Source: Flavobacterium psychrophilum DSM 3660 = ATCC 49418
GTDB taxonomy: Bacteria; Bacteroidota; Bacteroidia; Flavobacteriales; Flavobacteriaceae
DNA: 64,000 bases
NCBI RefSeq assembly: GCF_002217405.1
Contig: NZ_MUHE01000010.1
Coordinates: 23,390-87,389, forward strand
Reading direction: 5' to 3'
Shown here: piece after piece, positions 25,249 to 33,794 of the stretch
Position numbering within the stretch: position 1 is the stretch's first letter
Layout of the letters: every line of letters begins with the position of its first letter
Position numbers and translations under genes: made by a program
The notes under the pieces: model-generated
What the model was told of the DNA's origin: nothing
Databases searched by the model: none
The model's input: the letters and a program-made list of their open reading frames with translations, nothing else

Positions 25249-25788
25249 TTAATTCCAATTATCTTCGAATCCGTAATTTTCATAACTATCATCGCCGCTA
25301 AACATATCTAAATCTTCGTCGTCTATATCATCTTCATATTCGTTATAGCTTTCTTCGTCTTGATCTGCAAGGAAGTTTTTTTCGCCAGAATCGTCTGGCA
25401 TTTCTCCATGCGAAAAAATAGTTTCTGGATACGTTGCACTAGCAGATATTTCTTCGATAGCCGCTAGTTCTACTAGAAATGTCCACATGTTTATAAAATC
25501 GTAAACGTAAATTATTTTTCTGTTTTCCTTGTCTAAAATATCAGAAAGCAAGTAATCGCTCATGATTTTCATTTGGCCAAGTATATCGCCTGAATCAAAA
25601 AGGGGAATTTCATCTTCCTGATTCCAAGTATCATCGCAAGTATAAAAAGAGCCCACCTCCATTCCGTCGAAACCAAATGAATTGAAAATTGCATTGTGCA
25701 AATCTTCTAAAGTATCATCGGCAAGTATTGCAATATCTCTAAAAACATCGTCTTCATTGTCAAGAATTACTCTGAATTTGTAAACCAT
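25249..25788 (-). CDS. Plasmid pRiA4b ORF-3 family protein
   Basis: 179-aa protein matching the pRiA4b ORF-3/IS1096 TnpR-like passenger family over residues 1-115 (FRVILDNEDDVFRDIAILADDTLEDLHNAI, then GSFYTCDDTW). The remaining ~60 residues form a very acidic tail (ESYNEYEDDIDDEDLDMFSGDD), typical for the Bacteroidota branch. Despite the family name there is no mobile element here; the gene is a regular chromosomal gene in Flavobacteria. Function unknown. Confidence 0.85.
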   Translation of the reverse strand: MVYKFRVILDNEDDVFRDIAILADDTLEDLHNAIFNSFGFDGMEVGSFYTCDDTWNQEDEIPLFDSGDILGQMKIMSDYLLSDILDKENRKIIYVYDFINMWTFLVELAAIEEISASATYPETIFSHGEMPDDSGEKNFLADQDEESYNEYEDDIDDEDLDMFSGDDSYENYGFEDNWN

Positions 25789-25810
25789 AATCGTATTTTT
25801 ATTAAAGCAT

Positions 25811-25818
25811 CAAAGGTA
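25811..25818 (-). promoter_or_regulatory. Candidate -7 box (TACCTTTG, minus strand) for the pRiA4b ORF-3-like gene
   Basis: Exact TAnnTTTG match 22 bp upstream of the ATG at 25788. Just upstream (25826-25858) lies a short direct repeat of AATTACG units. Confidence 0.45.
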
Positions 25819-25874
25819 AAATATAAATTACGAATTACGAATTACAAATTACGATTTGTTGATAAGATTTTTAA

Positions 25875-27101
25875 TTATAGTTTAATAAATTTATAAACCG
25901 ATTGGTTTTGAATGTTTATATAGTAAATACCTGTACTATAATTTGACACATCTATTTGCCATGTTTTTTTTAGATGCTTACTAGTAAATACTTCCTGGCC
26001 TATAGAATTGGTTATTTTTATATTAAATTCGTTAGTGTTTGAAATGTTAAGTTGCGAATAAGTAGGGTTCGGATAAATTGACGGCGCTTTTTTCTCAAAT
26101 GAGTTGGTATTGAGTGTTCTTATAACGATTTCTTTTTCTATTGTTTCTTCACAATTGTTTCTAATTACTTTTAGCTTTACAATTTTAATTCCTAGGGTTG
26201 TGTATATATGTGTTGGATTGTTATTTGTAGATATGTCTCCATCTCCAAAATCCCATTCTAACGAAGTAGCGTTGCTAGAGGTATTGGTAAAAGAAATTAA
26301 ATTAGAATTTACGATAAAATTAAAATCGGCATGAAGATCGAAATTATTTATGCGCCATAAAGGTTTATTGGGCAAAACAACCTGATCTGCTATACCCTGA
26401 AAATATTCGGCAGTTGCTTGTGTTAATCCTCCATAAAAAGTACTTCCTGTTACTGGTTCCTGAAAAATTGTTGCAAACATTGTTGCGGCAACTAAATAAG
26501 ATCCGTTTAAGTTTGGGTGAATATCATTGTAACTACTATGTAGTAGTAAATCTTGTTGTGCAGTGTAATGCATTCTGGCACTTTCTCCAGCAGGGGCAAA
26601 AGCGACATGTAGGTTATCGGCCATTTTTATAATAGAATCCCTAATTTTAGTTTGTATATTAAAATAAGCTGGATAAGTAGTTGACGATGGCACTCCGTAA
26701 GGGATTTGGTACAATATAATTTTAGCACAAGGACTATACTTTTTTATAGAATCTATTAGTTTTTGACCACGTTGTATTGTTGTATTTACCGTAGAGGAAG
26801 TACCCGAAGACTCACCAGTTCCTGGCTGTAATACGACAGTATCCCAAACATTATTCTTAAACAAATTATATACAGCAGGATCTGCGACATGGTTTACAAA
26901 TCCTTTTCCGCCTATTGCGTACATTTGGGTGACCACATTTTTGGCTTTATTATTTGCAATGTTGCGAAATAGTATGGGCATATCATTAAAATAGGTAATA
27001 CTATTACCTACAAATAATATTTTTTTTTCTTGGGCTTGTGTATAATATATTGTAGTAAAGAATAAAAGTATCCAAATAATTAGAGGTAATTTAAGTTTCA
27101 T
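25875..27101 (-). CDS. Secreted SGNH-hydrolase/PKD protein with T9SS type A sorting domain
   Basis: 408-aa exported protein. Sec signal peptide (LIIWILLFFTTIYYTQAQ); SGNH/GDSL-like hydrolase over ~25-230 with block I FVGNSITYFND (nucleophile Ser in GNS), block V DIHPNLNGSYL (catalytic Asp and His); a PKD domain around 255-330 (LEWDFGDGDIS, NPTHIY); then a type A C-terminal domain (PSIYPNPTYSQLNIS, GQEVF, ending YKFIKL). Expected to be an esterase or deacylase exported by T9SS and attached to or released from the surface. Substrate unknown; no polysaccharide-utilisation genes adjacent. Confidence 0.88.
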   Translation of the reverse strand: MKLKLPLIIWILLFFTTIYYTQAQEKKILFVGNSITYFNDMPILFRNIANNKAKNVVTQMYAIGGKGFVNHVADPAVYNLFKNNVWDTVVLQPGTGESSGTSSTVNTTIQRGQKLIDSIKKYSPCAKIILYQIPYGVPSSTTYPAYFNIQTKIRDSIIKMADNLHVAFAPAGESARMHYTAQQDLLLHSSYNDIHPNLNGSYLVAATMFATIFQEPVTGSTFYGGLTQATAEYFQGIADQVVLPNKPLWRINNFDLHADFNFIVNSNLISFTNTSSNATSLEWDFGDGDISTNNNPTHIYTTLGIKIVKLKVIRNNCEETIEKEIVIRTLNTNSFEKKAPSIYPNPTYSQLNISNTNEFNIKITNSIGQEVFTSKHLKKTWQIDVSNYSTGIYYINIQNQSVYKFIKL

Positions 27102-27120
27102 TTTTTAAAAATTAGGGATA

Positions 27121-27128
27121 CAAATATA
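27121..27128 (-). promoter_or_regulatory. Candidate -7 box (TATATTTG, minus strand) for the SGNH protein
   Basis: Exact TAnnTTTG match 19 bp upstream of the ATG at 27101. Confidence 0.45.
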
Positions 27129-27541
27129 CAGCTTTTTTTTTAAAAGACTGATGTACAATGCTATTGTTTTCGTAAGAATGATATATAAAAAAAATATACA
27201 GCAATTTTAATTATTTTAATGATCTTCTGTATTCGAGATAAATATGCAAATTGGGCAGGATAAAGAATTGTGTATTTATTATTTCAGTAAGATTAATCAT
27301 AAAATGATGCAATACATAGTTTTGTGGGCTAATAATTAGTTTGTTGAACTCTTTTTTGTATCTCTTTATTTGGTTTATATTTTAAAAGGCTAAATTTTTA
27401 TTAATTATGTCCAACGGGGTAATTAATAAAAATTTAGCCCAAAAAAAGCATAGCAATTCATCATTATATTTCTACAATTCAGTAAATATAAATTTCAAAT
27501 TTATTGGTTATAATTCAACTTTGCATTATCAAAAAAACATT
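27129..27541. other. Long intergenic region between divergent SGNH and TonB receptor genes
   Basis: About 410 bp without a credible gene. It holds AT-rich sequence with a few unremarkable short repeats, a perfect 20-bp inverted repeat (27388-27439, listed separately) and the leader of the TonB-dependent receptor. An ORF that extends the receptor upstream to 27407 runs through the inverted repeat and has no signal-peptide character, so it is not the start. Confidence 0.5.
27388..27439. repeat. Perfect 20-bp inverted repeat with 12-nt loop upstream of TonB receptor
   Basis: GGCTAAATTTTTATTAATTA at 27388-27407 pairs without mismatch with 27420-27439; the loop (27408-27419) is TGTCCAACGGGG, the only GC-rich part. 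No U-run follows on the plus strand, so it is not a standard terminator for either neighbour. It lies about 100 bp before the receptor ATG and could be an operator, a leader RNA hairpin or the remnant of a small dispersed repeat. Confidence 0.85.
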
Positions 27542-29695
27542 ATGAAAATTATATTAAACATTGTAATCTTATTATTATCAATCATGGGTTTTTCCCAAAT
27601 TACAGTTTCAGGCAAAGTTGTCGATAAAAAAAACATTCCCATTTCTGGCGTTAATATTTTTATTGAAGGCACTTATGACGGAGCAACATCGACTGAAAAT
27701 GGAGATTTTATTTTCGAAACATCAGCAAAAGGCAATCAAGTTTTAGTACTTAGTTTGATGGCTTTCGAAACTTTAAAAATTAATATCGATGTAACTAATT
27801 ATCAAAACAAAAACATCGTTCTTAAACAAAGCATTAATATGCTCGATGCGGTTGTTATATCGGCAGGAACTTTTAGGGCGGGCGATCATTCTAAAATTAC
27901 GGCATTAAAAGCTATGGATATTTATACCACGGCAGGTTCTAATGCCAATATTGTTGCTGCAATGCAAACTTTGCCTGGAACACAAAAGGTAGGAGAGGAC
28001 GGTCGGCTTTTTGTTCGTGGTGGCGAAGCCGACGAAACCCAAACCTATGTAGATGGTATTCGAGTGTCGCAACCCTACAACGCTTCGGTTAGTAATTTGC
28101 CAACTCGAAATAGGTTTTCGCCTAATTTATTTAGTAATATGTCGTTTTCTACAGGAGGCTATTCTGCCGAGTATGGGTTTGCTTTGTCTAGCGTTTTACT
28201 CATGAATTCTATAAACGAACCTGCAGACGATGTGACTAATATAGGCATTATGACTTTGGGTTTAGGAATAGGAAAAACATCTAAATTTAAAAAAAGTTCT
28301 TTGAGTTTCGATGTCAGCTATATTAACCTAGCACCCTATCAGTTAGTTGTTCCTCAAAAAACAGATTGGAACAAACCTGTACAAGCTATTTCTGGACAAA
28401 GTATTTATCGCTATAAATGCAACAAAGGGTTGTTTAAATTGTATGTTACTTACGATCATACTTCGTTAGATTTGAATCAGGAAGATATTAATTATTCCAA
28501 TAAAATTAGGTTCGATTTACACAACGATAATTTTTATATCAATTCGTCTTATAAAGGTGAGGTAAGTGATAGATTACAAATTCAAACTGGTTTGAGTTTT
28601 GGTTATAACAAAAATACAATAGGTATTGTTTCAGATAAATTAAATAATACCGAAAGGGATTTTCATTATAAATTAAAATTTCGAGAATCGTTTTCTAATT
28701 ATTTTAAATTGAATTTTGGAGCAGAAATTTTTAACACCCATTTTGATGAAAGCTATACGGCAACAACTCATTCTGCTATTAATTATGGATATAAAAACGT
28801 ACAAACAGCACTTTTTACCGAAGCCGAAATCATGTTTAGTCCAAAAGTAGCATTAAATCTCGGAGTTCGTGGTTCGAATGCTTCTGTAGTTGACAAATTT
28901 GTGGTAGAACCAAGGATTTCTTTTGGTTATAAAATGGCTAAAAACAGTCAGTTTTCTGTAGCATACGGTACTTTTAATCAAACAGCGAAACAAGATTATC
29001 TAAAATTCGATCCTCATTTAGATTACGAAAAAGCATCTCATTATATTTTAAATTATATGTATAATACTAATGGAAAAATGCTTCGTGTAGAAACTTATTT
29101 TAAAGATTATTCTAATTTAATAAAATACGATTCTAATAAGGCAACTTACAATAGTACTTATAATAATGATGGTTTTGGTTACGCTAAAGGTTTAGATATT
29201 TTCTGGAAAGACAGCAAAACTATTAAAAACCTAGAATATGCTATTTCTTATTCCTATATAGATTCTAAAAGAAATTACAAAAATTACACACAACAAGTTA
29301 CTCCTAGTTTTGTGGCCACAAATAGTGTTTCGGTAGTAACAAAATACTGGATAGAAAGTTTAAAATCTCAGCTAGGATTAACCTATTCGTATAGTTCAGG
29401 AAGACCTTATAATGATCCAAATACCAATAATTTTATGGCAGAAAAAACAAAATCATATACTGATTTGTCATTAGGTTGGGCTTATATTTTGCGACCACAA
29501 AAAATTATTTATATTAGTATTTCTAATTTGTTAAATACTAATGCTATTTACGGATATCAATATGCCAATGCTAAAAATAGTAATAATATTTATGAGAGTC
29601 AAGCCATCACGCCACCAGCAAATCGTTTCTTTTTTGTAGGTTTTTTCTGGACGATAAGTACTAATAAAAAAACAAATCAATTGAAGGATTTGTAA
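27542..29695 (+). CDS. TonB-dependent receptor with N-terminal carboxypeptidase-regulatory-like domain
   Basis: 717-aa outer-membrane receptor. Signal peptide MKIILNIVILLLSIMGFSQ, then a CarboxypepD_reg-like domain (ITVSGKVVDKKNIPISGVNIFIEG, residues ~20-105), a plug domain (LPGTQKVGEDGRLFVRGGEADETQTYVDGI, ~150-220) and a shortened 22-strand-type barrel to the C-terminus (ANRFFFVGFFWTIS). No SusD-like gene is adjacent, so it is not a classical SusCD pair; siderophore, vitamin or peptide uptake are options. ATG 27542 is chosen for the signal peptide. Confidence 0.9.
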   Translation: MKIILNIVILLLSIMGFSQITVSGKVVDKKNIPISGVNIFIEGTYDGATSTENGDFIFETSAKGNQVLVLSLMAFETLKINIDVTNYQNKNIVLKQSINMLDAVVISAGTFRAGDHSKITALKAMDIYTTAGSNANIVAAMQTLPGTQKVGEDGRLFVRGGEADETQTYVDGIRVSQPYNASVSNLPTRNRFSPNLFSNMSFSTGGYSAEYGFALSSVLLMNSINEPADDVTNIGIMTLGLGIGKTSKFKKSSLSFDVSYINLAPYQLVVPQKTDWNKPVQAISGQSIYRYKCNKGLFKLYVTYDHTSLDLNQEDINYSNKIRFDLHNDNFYINSSYKGEVSDRLQIQTGLSFGYNKNTIGIVSDKLNNTERDFHYKLKFRESFSNYFKLNFGAEIFNTHFDESYTATTHSAINYGYKNVQTALFTEAEIMFSPKVALNLGVRGSNASVVDKFVVEPRISFGYKMAKNSQFSVAYGTFNQTAKQDYLKFDPHLDYEKASHYILNYMYNTNGKMLRVETYFKDYSNLIKYDSNKATYNSTYNNDGFGYAKGLDIFWKDSKTIKNLEYAISYSYIDSKRNYKNYTQQVTPSFVATNSVSVVTKYWIESLKSQLGLTYSYSSGRPYNDPNTNNFMAEKTKSYTDLSLGWAYILRPQKIIYISISNLLNTNAIYGYQYANAKNSNNIYESQAITPPANRFFFVGFFWTISTNKKTNQLKDL

Positions 29696-29816
29696 AACAA
29701 GAGGGTATTTTACAATTCAGTATCATAAAAATACAGTTCAGTAAAAATCAATTTTAAAACAAAAACAATCAATATAAATTTACATCAGAATTAAAACAAT
29801 TAAAAAATTAGAAATT

Positions 29817-30437
29817 ATGACAAAAGTTATCATCGCTATCGCATTTTTTGTAACCAGTTTAGTAAGTGCGCAAACTCAATTTGAGCAGGGTATGGGCAAA
29901 GCATTCGGATTATGGAAAGAAGGAAAAAATACCGAAGCATCGGACATGTTTGAGCGAATAGCATCGGCAGAAAAAAGTAGTTGGTTGCCTAACTATTATG
30001 TGGCGTTAGTAAACACAACGGAAGCATTTAAACCAGAAAATAAAGAAAAAGTATCTGTTTTTCTAGACAAAGCAAATGCCGCTTTAGATATCGAATTAGC
30101 AAAAAACAAAAACAATGCAGAGCTTTTAGTTATTCAGGCTATGGCAAAAACAGCATTGCTGGCTTCTAATCCTATGGCTTACGGTATGACACTTTCGCCT
30201 AAAATTGCCCAAATTTACGCATTAGCAAGTTTATTAGCTCCAGAAAATCCAAGAGTGGTATATTGCAAAGCCGAATTTGCAATAGGTGGTGCAAAATGGA
30301 CTGGCGCCGATGTAAAACAATTATGCGGGGAGGTAGAAAAAGCTATCGGACTTTTTGCTACTTTTAAGCCAGAAACAGTTTTTTCGCCAAAATGGGGATT
30401 AGAAAGAGCTACAGCAGCAATAAAAAATTGTAAATAA
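29817..30437 (+). CDS. Periplasmic repeat (TPR-like) protein
   Basis: 206-aa exported helical protein. Cleavable signal peptide (VIIAIAFFVTSLVSAQ), then helix pairs of TPR type: FGLWKEGKNTEASDMFERIASAEKSSWLPNYYVALVN (about 30-66) and LDIELAKNKNNAELLVIQAMAKTALL, ending ERATAAIKNCK. No catalytic motif seen. It lies 120 bp after the TonB receptor on the same strand, and relatives in Flavobacteria often stand near such receptors or LytTR systems as I remember. Function unknown. Confidence 0.8.
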   Translation: MTKVIIAIAFFVTSLVSAQTQFEQGMGKAFGLWKEGKNTEASDMFERIASAEKSSWLPNYYVALVNTTEAFKPENKEKVSVFLDKANAALDIELAKNKNNAELLVIQAMAKTALLASNPMAYGMTLSPKIAQIYALASLLAPENPRVVYCKAEFAIGGAKWTGADVKQLCGEVEKAIGLFATFKPETVFSPKWGLERATAAIKNCK

Positions 30438-30439
30438 TT

Positions 30440-30480
30440 AAGCAATAAATTGTAATATTCAGAATTTTATTATTGCTTTT
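30440..30480 (+). terminator. Hairpin between the TPR-like gene and the kinase gene
   Basis: 9-bp stem AAGCAATAA (30440-30448) with TTATTGCTT (30470-30478) and a 21-nt loop, ending in T4. Could end the receptor/TPR transcript or attenuate into the kinase operon that begins 16 bp later. Confidence 0.55.
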
Positions 30481-30495
30481 AAAAAAGATGAAAAA

Positions 30496-31863
30496 ATGGA
30501 GAATCAGAGAATACGTACTTTTTCAGAGATTAAAAAAGGGACTATTGCTTGTCTGAAAATTTCGGTCCTATTTACCTTAATTTCGGTGCTAATCAATCAG
30601 GAGTATAGCCTCGAAAATATTGGATTCTCCTTTCTAATTAGTTCTTTGTATTCTTTCGGACTTGGTTTTGGCAACGGATTGATAAATAATGTGTTAGATA
30701 AAAATTGGGATTGGTTAGAACAAACAAATTTGCGAGTTTATTTGGGGGTTATAGCCACTATTTTATATACAATTCCAGTAGTTTTGGGTGTAAATTATGT
30801 TATTTTTGTTATATTAATGAAACTACCAATCGCCGATTTTTTTAGCGAAAGAATCGTTTTAATACATCTTTTTTATATTATTTTATCCCTTGGTATATCT
30901 ACCTTTATGCACGCCAGAAGTTTTATGATTAACTGGAAAAACGTAAGTAAAAAAGAAGTTATCGAGCAGAAAATTATTGCAGGAACAGCTTCCGCAAAAT
31001 TTGAAAGTTTAAAAAATCAGATCGATCCACATTTTTTGTTTAACAGCCTAAATGTTTTAAGCTCTTTGATCGAAGAAAATCCCGAAAACGCACAACGATT
31101 TACCACTTCTTTATCTAAAATTTATCGATATGTTCTCGAACAAAAAGACAAAGAATTAGTTTCGGTCGATGAGGAATTAGCTTTCGCAAAAACGTATATG
31201 AACTTGCTCAAAATGCGTTTCGAAAATAGTTTAACATACGAAATAACAATTAATCACATTGCTCCGTCTATAGCAATAAAAGACGCAAAAGTAGTACCAC
31301 TCTCATTACAATTATTACTCGAAAATACAGTGAAACACAATGTGGTTTCAGAACAGAAACCGTTGCATATTAAGATTTTTATTGATAGTGATTATTTAGT
31401 CATTCAAAATAATTTTCAGAAGAAAGACGTTTTGCAAGATAGAAAAGGTCTTGGATTGCAAAACATCATTAACCGTTACGGGATTATTTCTAATAGAAAA
31501 GTCCTAATCGAACAAACCGAAAACACATTTAGCGTAAGAATACCCATACTAACAAAACAAATAACTGTATTAGAAACAAACGCTAATTATGCAGAAAATA
31601 ATGCCTATTATCGTGCAAAAAAACGAGTAGAAGAGCTAAAAGGTTTTTATGGTAATTTAATATCTTATTGTTGTGTGATTCCTATTTTAGTTTTTATAAA
31701 CTTAAGATTTTCGCCAGAATTTCAATGGTTTTGGTATTCTGCTGTGGGTTGGGGATTTGGTTTAATGATGCACGCCTTCAAAATTTTTGGATATACAACC
31801 CATTGGGAAGAACGAAAAATTCAAGAAATTTTAGACAAACAAGATAAAAACAATTGCAAATAA
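30496..31863 (+). CDS. LytS-type sensor histidine kinase with C-terminal 2TM domain
   Basis: 455-aa membrane kinase. N-terminal four-helix sensor (residues ~15-145), His_kinase domain with KNQIDPHFLFNSLNVLSSL (phospho-acceptor His about 180), HATPase-type N box LLLENTVKHNV and G box KGLGLQNIINRYG. The last ~85 residues are a 2TM domain: YYRAKKRVEELKGFYGNLISYC, WGFGLMMHAFKIFG, then HWEERKIQEIL. The same domain recurs in three small proteins encoded immediately downstream, so the kinase probably forms mixed membrane complexes with them. Operon ends with the LytTR response regulator (32941-33702). Confidence 0.93.
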   Translation: MENQRIRTFSEIKKGTIACLKISVLFTLISVLINQEYSLENIGFSFLISSLYSFGLGFGNGLINNVLDKNWDWLEQTNLRVYLGVIATILYTIPVVLGVNYVIFVILMKLPIADFFSERIVLIHLFYIILSLGISTFMHARSFMINWKNVSKKEVIEQKIIAGTASAKFESLKNQIDPHFLFNSLNVLSSLIEENPENAQRFTTSLSKIYRYVLEQKDKELVSVDEELAFAKTYMNLLKMRFENSLTYEITINHIAPSIAIKDAKVVPLSLQLLLENTVKHNVVSEQKPLHIKIFIDSDYLVIQNNFQKKDVLQDRKGLGLQNIINRYGIISNRKVLIEQTENTFSVRIPILTKQITVLETNANYAENNAYYRAKKRVEELKGFYGNLISYCCVIPILVFINLRFSPEFQWFWYSAVGWGFGLMMHAFKIFGYTTHWEERKIQEILDKQDKNNCK

Positions 31864-31865
31864 TT

Positions 31866-32186
31866 ATGAAAAAAAATCAAAATTATTATCAAAATAAAGA
31901 AATTTTAAATATAGCTCAAAGCAAGGTGGCAAGGCTGAAAGGATTTTATATACACACTTTTGTTTTTAGTATTGGTGTTATTATTTTTGTTTTAAAAGAA
32001 TATTTTAAAATGAAACTTAATTTTTTCCCAATAAAACATATCAATTACTTTGCCATGGCAATCTGGATAGTCGCTTATTTAATCTCTGTGCTGGGAATGT
32101 TTTTTGAGTATAAGGTCTTTGGGGAAAAATGGGAAGATCAAAAAATAAAAAATATGATTAAAAAACAATCTGAAAAAACAATCTGA
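31866..32186 (+). CDS. 2TM domain protein 1
   Basis: 106-aa membrane protein with two helices. The domain reads IAQSKVARLKGFYIHTFVFSIG, then a second helix YFAMAIWIVAYLISVLGMF and the exit motif FGEKWEDQKIKNMI. Start chosen at ATG 31866, 2 bp after the kinase stop; an earlier in-frame ATG overlaps the kinase. The last codons are built from a 13-bp tandem repeat (32160-32198) that changes the reading frame each unit, so the C-terminus KKQSEKTI is recent and variable. The most diverged of the three 2TM proteins. Confidence 0.85.
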   Translation: MKKNQNYYQNKEILNIAQSKVARLKGFYIHTFVFSIGVIIFVLKEYFKMKLNFFPIKHINYFAMAIWIVAYLISVLGMFFEYKVFGEKWEDQKIKNMIKKQSEKTI

Positions 32187-32198
32187 AAAAACAATCTG
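32160..32198 (+). repeat. Three perfect tandem copies of a 13-bp unit
   Basis: AAAAAACAATCTG repeated at 32160-32172, 32173-32185 and 32186-32198. The unit is not a multiple of three and spans the stop codon (TGA 32184-32186) of 2TM protein 1 and the ribosome-binding region of 2TM protein 2 (ATG 32208). Copy-number change would alter the C-terminus and spacing. Confidence 0.95.
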
Positions 32199-32207
32199 GA
32201 GATAATC

Positions 32208-32513
32208 ATGGAAAATAAATATCATAATGAAGATCGCTATTATGCCGCAAAGAAAAGAGTAAACGAAATTAAGGGTTTTTACGGAAATTTGGTTTCTTAT
32301 ATTCTTGTAAATCTTATACTTTTAGCAATTAATTTTGCTACCTCCCCCGAGTGTTTATGGTTTTTTTGGCCATTATTGGGTTGGGGCGTAGGGGTTGTTA
32401 TTCACGGTATGATTATTTTTCAGTGGTTGCCCTTTTTTGGAAAAGATTGGGAAGAAAAAAAGATAAAAGAGTTTATAGACATCGAAAAAAGGACAAAAGA
32501 ACGCTTTAAATAA
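32208..32513 (+). CDS. 2TM domain protein 2
   Basis: 101-aa two-helix membrane protein, the one closest to the kinase's own 2TM domain: YYAAKKRVNEIKGFYGNLVSYI against the kinase YYRAKKRVEELKGFYGNLISYC, then GWGVGVVIHGMIIF and DWEEKKIKEFI. A GGAGATAATC stretch precedes the ATG. Presumably interacts with the kinase or with the other 2TM proteins; inferred from shared domain only. Confidence 0.88.
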   Translation: MENKYHNEDRYYAAKKRVNEIKGFYGNLVSYILVNLILLAINFATSPECLWFFWPLLGWGVGVVIHGMIIFQWLPFFGKDWEEKKIKEFIDIEKRTKERFK

Positions 32514-32520
32514 GTATAAA

Positions 32521-32871
32521 ATGAGAATGAATAATCGTTTCTTTGATGACAATATATTAAGTAACATAAGTTCTAACACGCGTTATGACAGGGCATTAAA
32601 AAGAGTAAAAAGGATAAAAAGTTTCTATATTCATTTATTGGTTTATATTCTGGTAAATGCCTTTTTTCTTTGCAGTAGTTACCTCAGGCATCAATCAGAA
32701 AGTGAAATATTTTGGCGCTGGGAAACCTTTTCGAGTGGGCTGTATTGGGGCGTTGGTTTAGTAGCCCACGGAATATCTGTTTTTGGTAAAAATATATTTT
32801 TTGGAAATGAATGGGAAGAAAAGAAAATCAAAGCGCTAATAGAAAATGATAAAGACGAGAAATGGGAGTAA
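32521..32871 (+). CDS. 2TM domain protein 3
   Basis: 116-aa two-helix membrane protein. RALKRVKRIKSFYIHLLVYIL opens the domain, YWGVGLVAHGISVFG forms the second helix end, and NEWEEKKIKALIEND closes it. It has a longer N-terminal cytoplasmic segment (MRMNNRFFDDNILSNISSN). 7 bp after 2TM protein 2, so cotranscribed. Confidence 0.88.
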   Translation: MRMNNRFFDDNILSNISSNTRYDRALKRVKRIKSFYIHLLVYILVNAFFLCSSYLRHQSESEIFWRWETFSSGLYWGVGLVAHGISVFGKNIFFGNEWEEKKIKALIENDKDEKWE

Positions 32872-32921
32872 ATTAGTGGTAAGGTTCCGAGATTCAAAAC
32901 CTCAGAAACCTTGTATCGTTG

Positions 32922-32929
32922 TAACTTTG
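32922..32929 (+). promoter_or_regulatory. Candidate -7 box TAACTTTG upstream of the LytTR regulator
   Basis: Exact TAnnTTTG match 11 bp before the ATG at 32941, within a CTTTG/CCTTG array similar to that upstream of menD. The regulator could therefore have an extra promoter besides the kinase-2TM operon. Confidence 0.4.
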
Positions 32930-32940
32930 AACCTAAAAAC

Positions 32941-33702
32941 ATGAAAACTATAATAATTGAAGACGAAAAACCAGCAGCAAGATTATTACAACGCAAGCTC
33001 GATAAACTTGGAGTAAAAGTCGATGTCATGCTACACTCGGTCGAGGAAGCGATAGCTTGGTTTTCTAATAATAAACATCCTGATTTGATATTTTTAGACA
33101 TTCAATTATCTGACGGATTATCTTTTGAAATTTTTGAAAAAGTAACCATAAAATCGGCAATAATTTTTACAACGGCATACGACGAGTACGCATTAAAAGC
33201 TTTCAAACTAAATTCGATAGATTATTTGTTGAAGCCTATTGATGACGATGAATTGTCAATTGCTATTTTTAAATTCAGAAATCAATTTCAAAAAACAGAA
33301 AATATTCCTGTAAATTTAGATTTCGAAGCTATAAAAAAAATGTTTCAAAACCCGTTTGATAAAAATTTCAAAACCAGATTTATTGTAAAAATAGGGCAAC
33401 AACTAAAAATTATTTTAATAGAAGAAATAGAATGTTTTTTTAGTGAAAATAAAGGAACCTATATTCATACTTTCGACAACAGAAATTACCTGATAGACTT
33501 GACTCTGGAAGTTTTAGAGCAAGGTTTAGATCCAGAAAATTTCTTTCGTATTAGTAGGAAATTTATTGTTCCTTTAAAATCTGTTAAAGAAATTATCTTG
33601 TATTCTAACTCACGATTAAAGATTGTTTTGCCAACTTATAAAGAAGAAGAAGTCGTAGTTTCTCGAGAAAAAGTACAAGAATTTAAATCTTGGATAGGAT
33701 GA
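32941..33702 (+). CDS. LytTR family DNA-binding response regulator
   Basis: 253-aa response regulator. REC domain (residues 1-120): acidic pocket IIIEDEKPAAR, phospho-acceptor Asp in LIFLDIQLSDG (about 55), Thr in FTTAYDEYALKAF, Lys in YLLKPIDDDEL. The C-terminal LytTR domain (about 150-253) shows IECFFSENKGTYIHTFDNRNYLIDLTLEVLEQ and FFRISRKFIVPLKSV. Start at ATG 32941; an earlier in-frame start would only add non-conserved residues. Expected partner of the LytS-type kinase upstream; target genes unknown. Confidence 0.93.
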   Translation: MKTIIIEDEKPAARLLQRKLDKLGVKVDVMLHSVEEAIAWFSNNKHPDLIFLDIQLSDGLSFEIFEKVTIKSAIIFTTAYDEYALKAFKLNSIDYLLKPIDDDELSIAIFKFRNQFQKTENIPVNLDFEAIKKMFQNPFDKNFKTRFIVKIGQQLKIILIEEIECFFSENKGTYIHTFDNRNYLIDLTLEVLEQGLDPENFFRISRKFIVPLKSVKEIILYSNSRLKIVLPTYKEEEVVVSREKVQEFKSWIG

Positions 33703-33794
33703 TTTTTAAATAAAGTTTATGATTAACTAAGTGATGTTAAAGTAATGGTGTTTAGTTTTTTAGTTGTTTACAATCAATTTTATTGATAGTAAAT

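Noticed and set aside
25249-25788. Mobile element suggested by the pRiA4b ORF-3 / IS1096 family name
   Set aside because: No transposase, terminal repeats or composition change around it; the name is historical.
27407-27541. Upstream extension of the TonB receptor
   Set aside because: It runs through the inverted repeat, and its residues do not form a signal peptide; the ATG at 27542 does.
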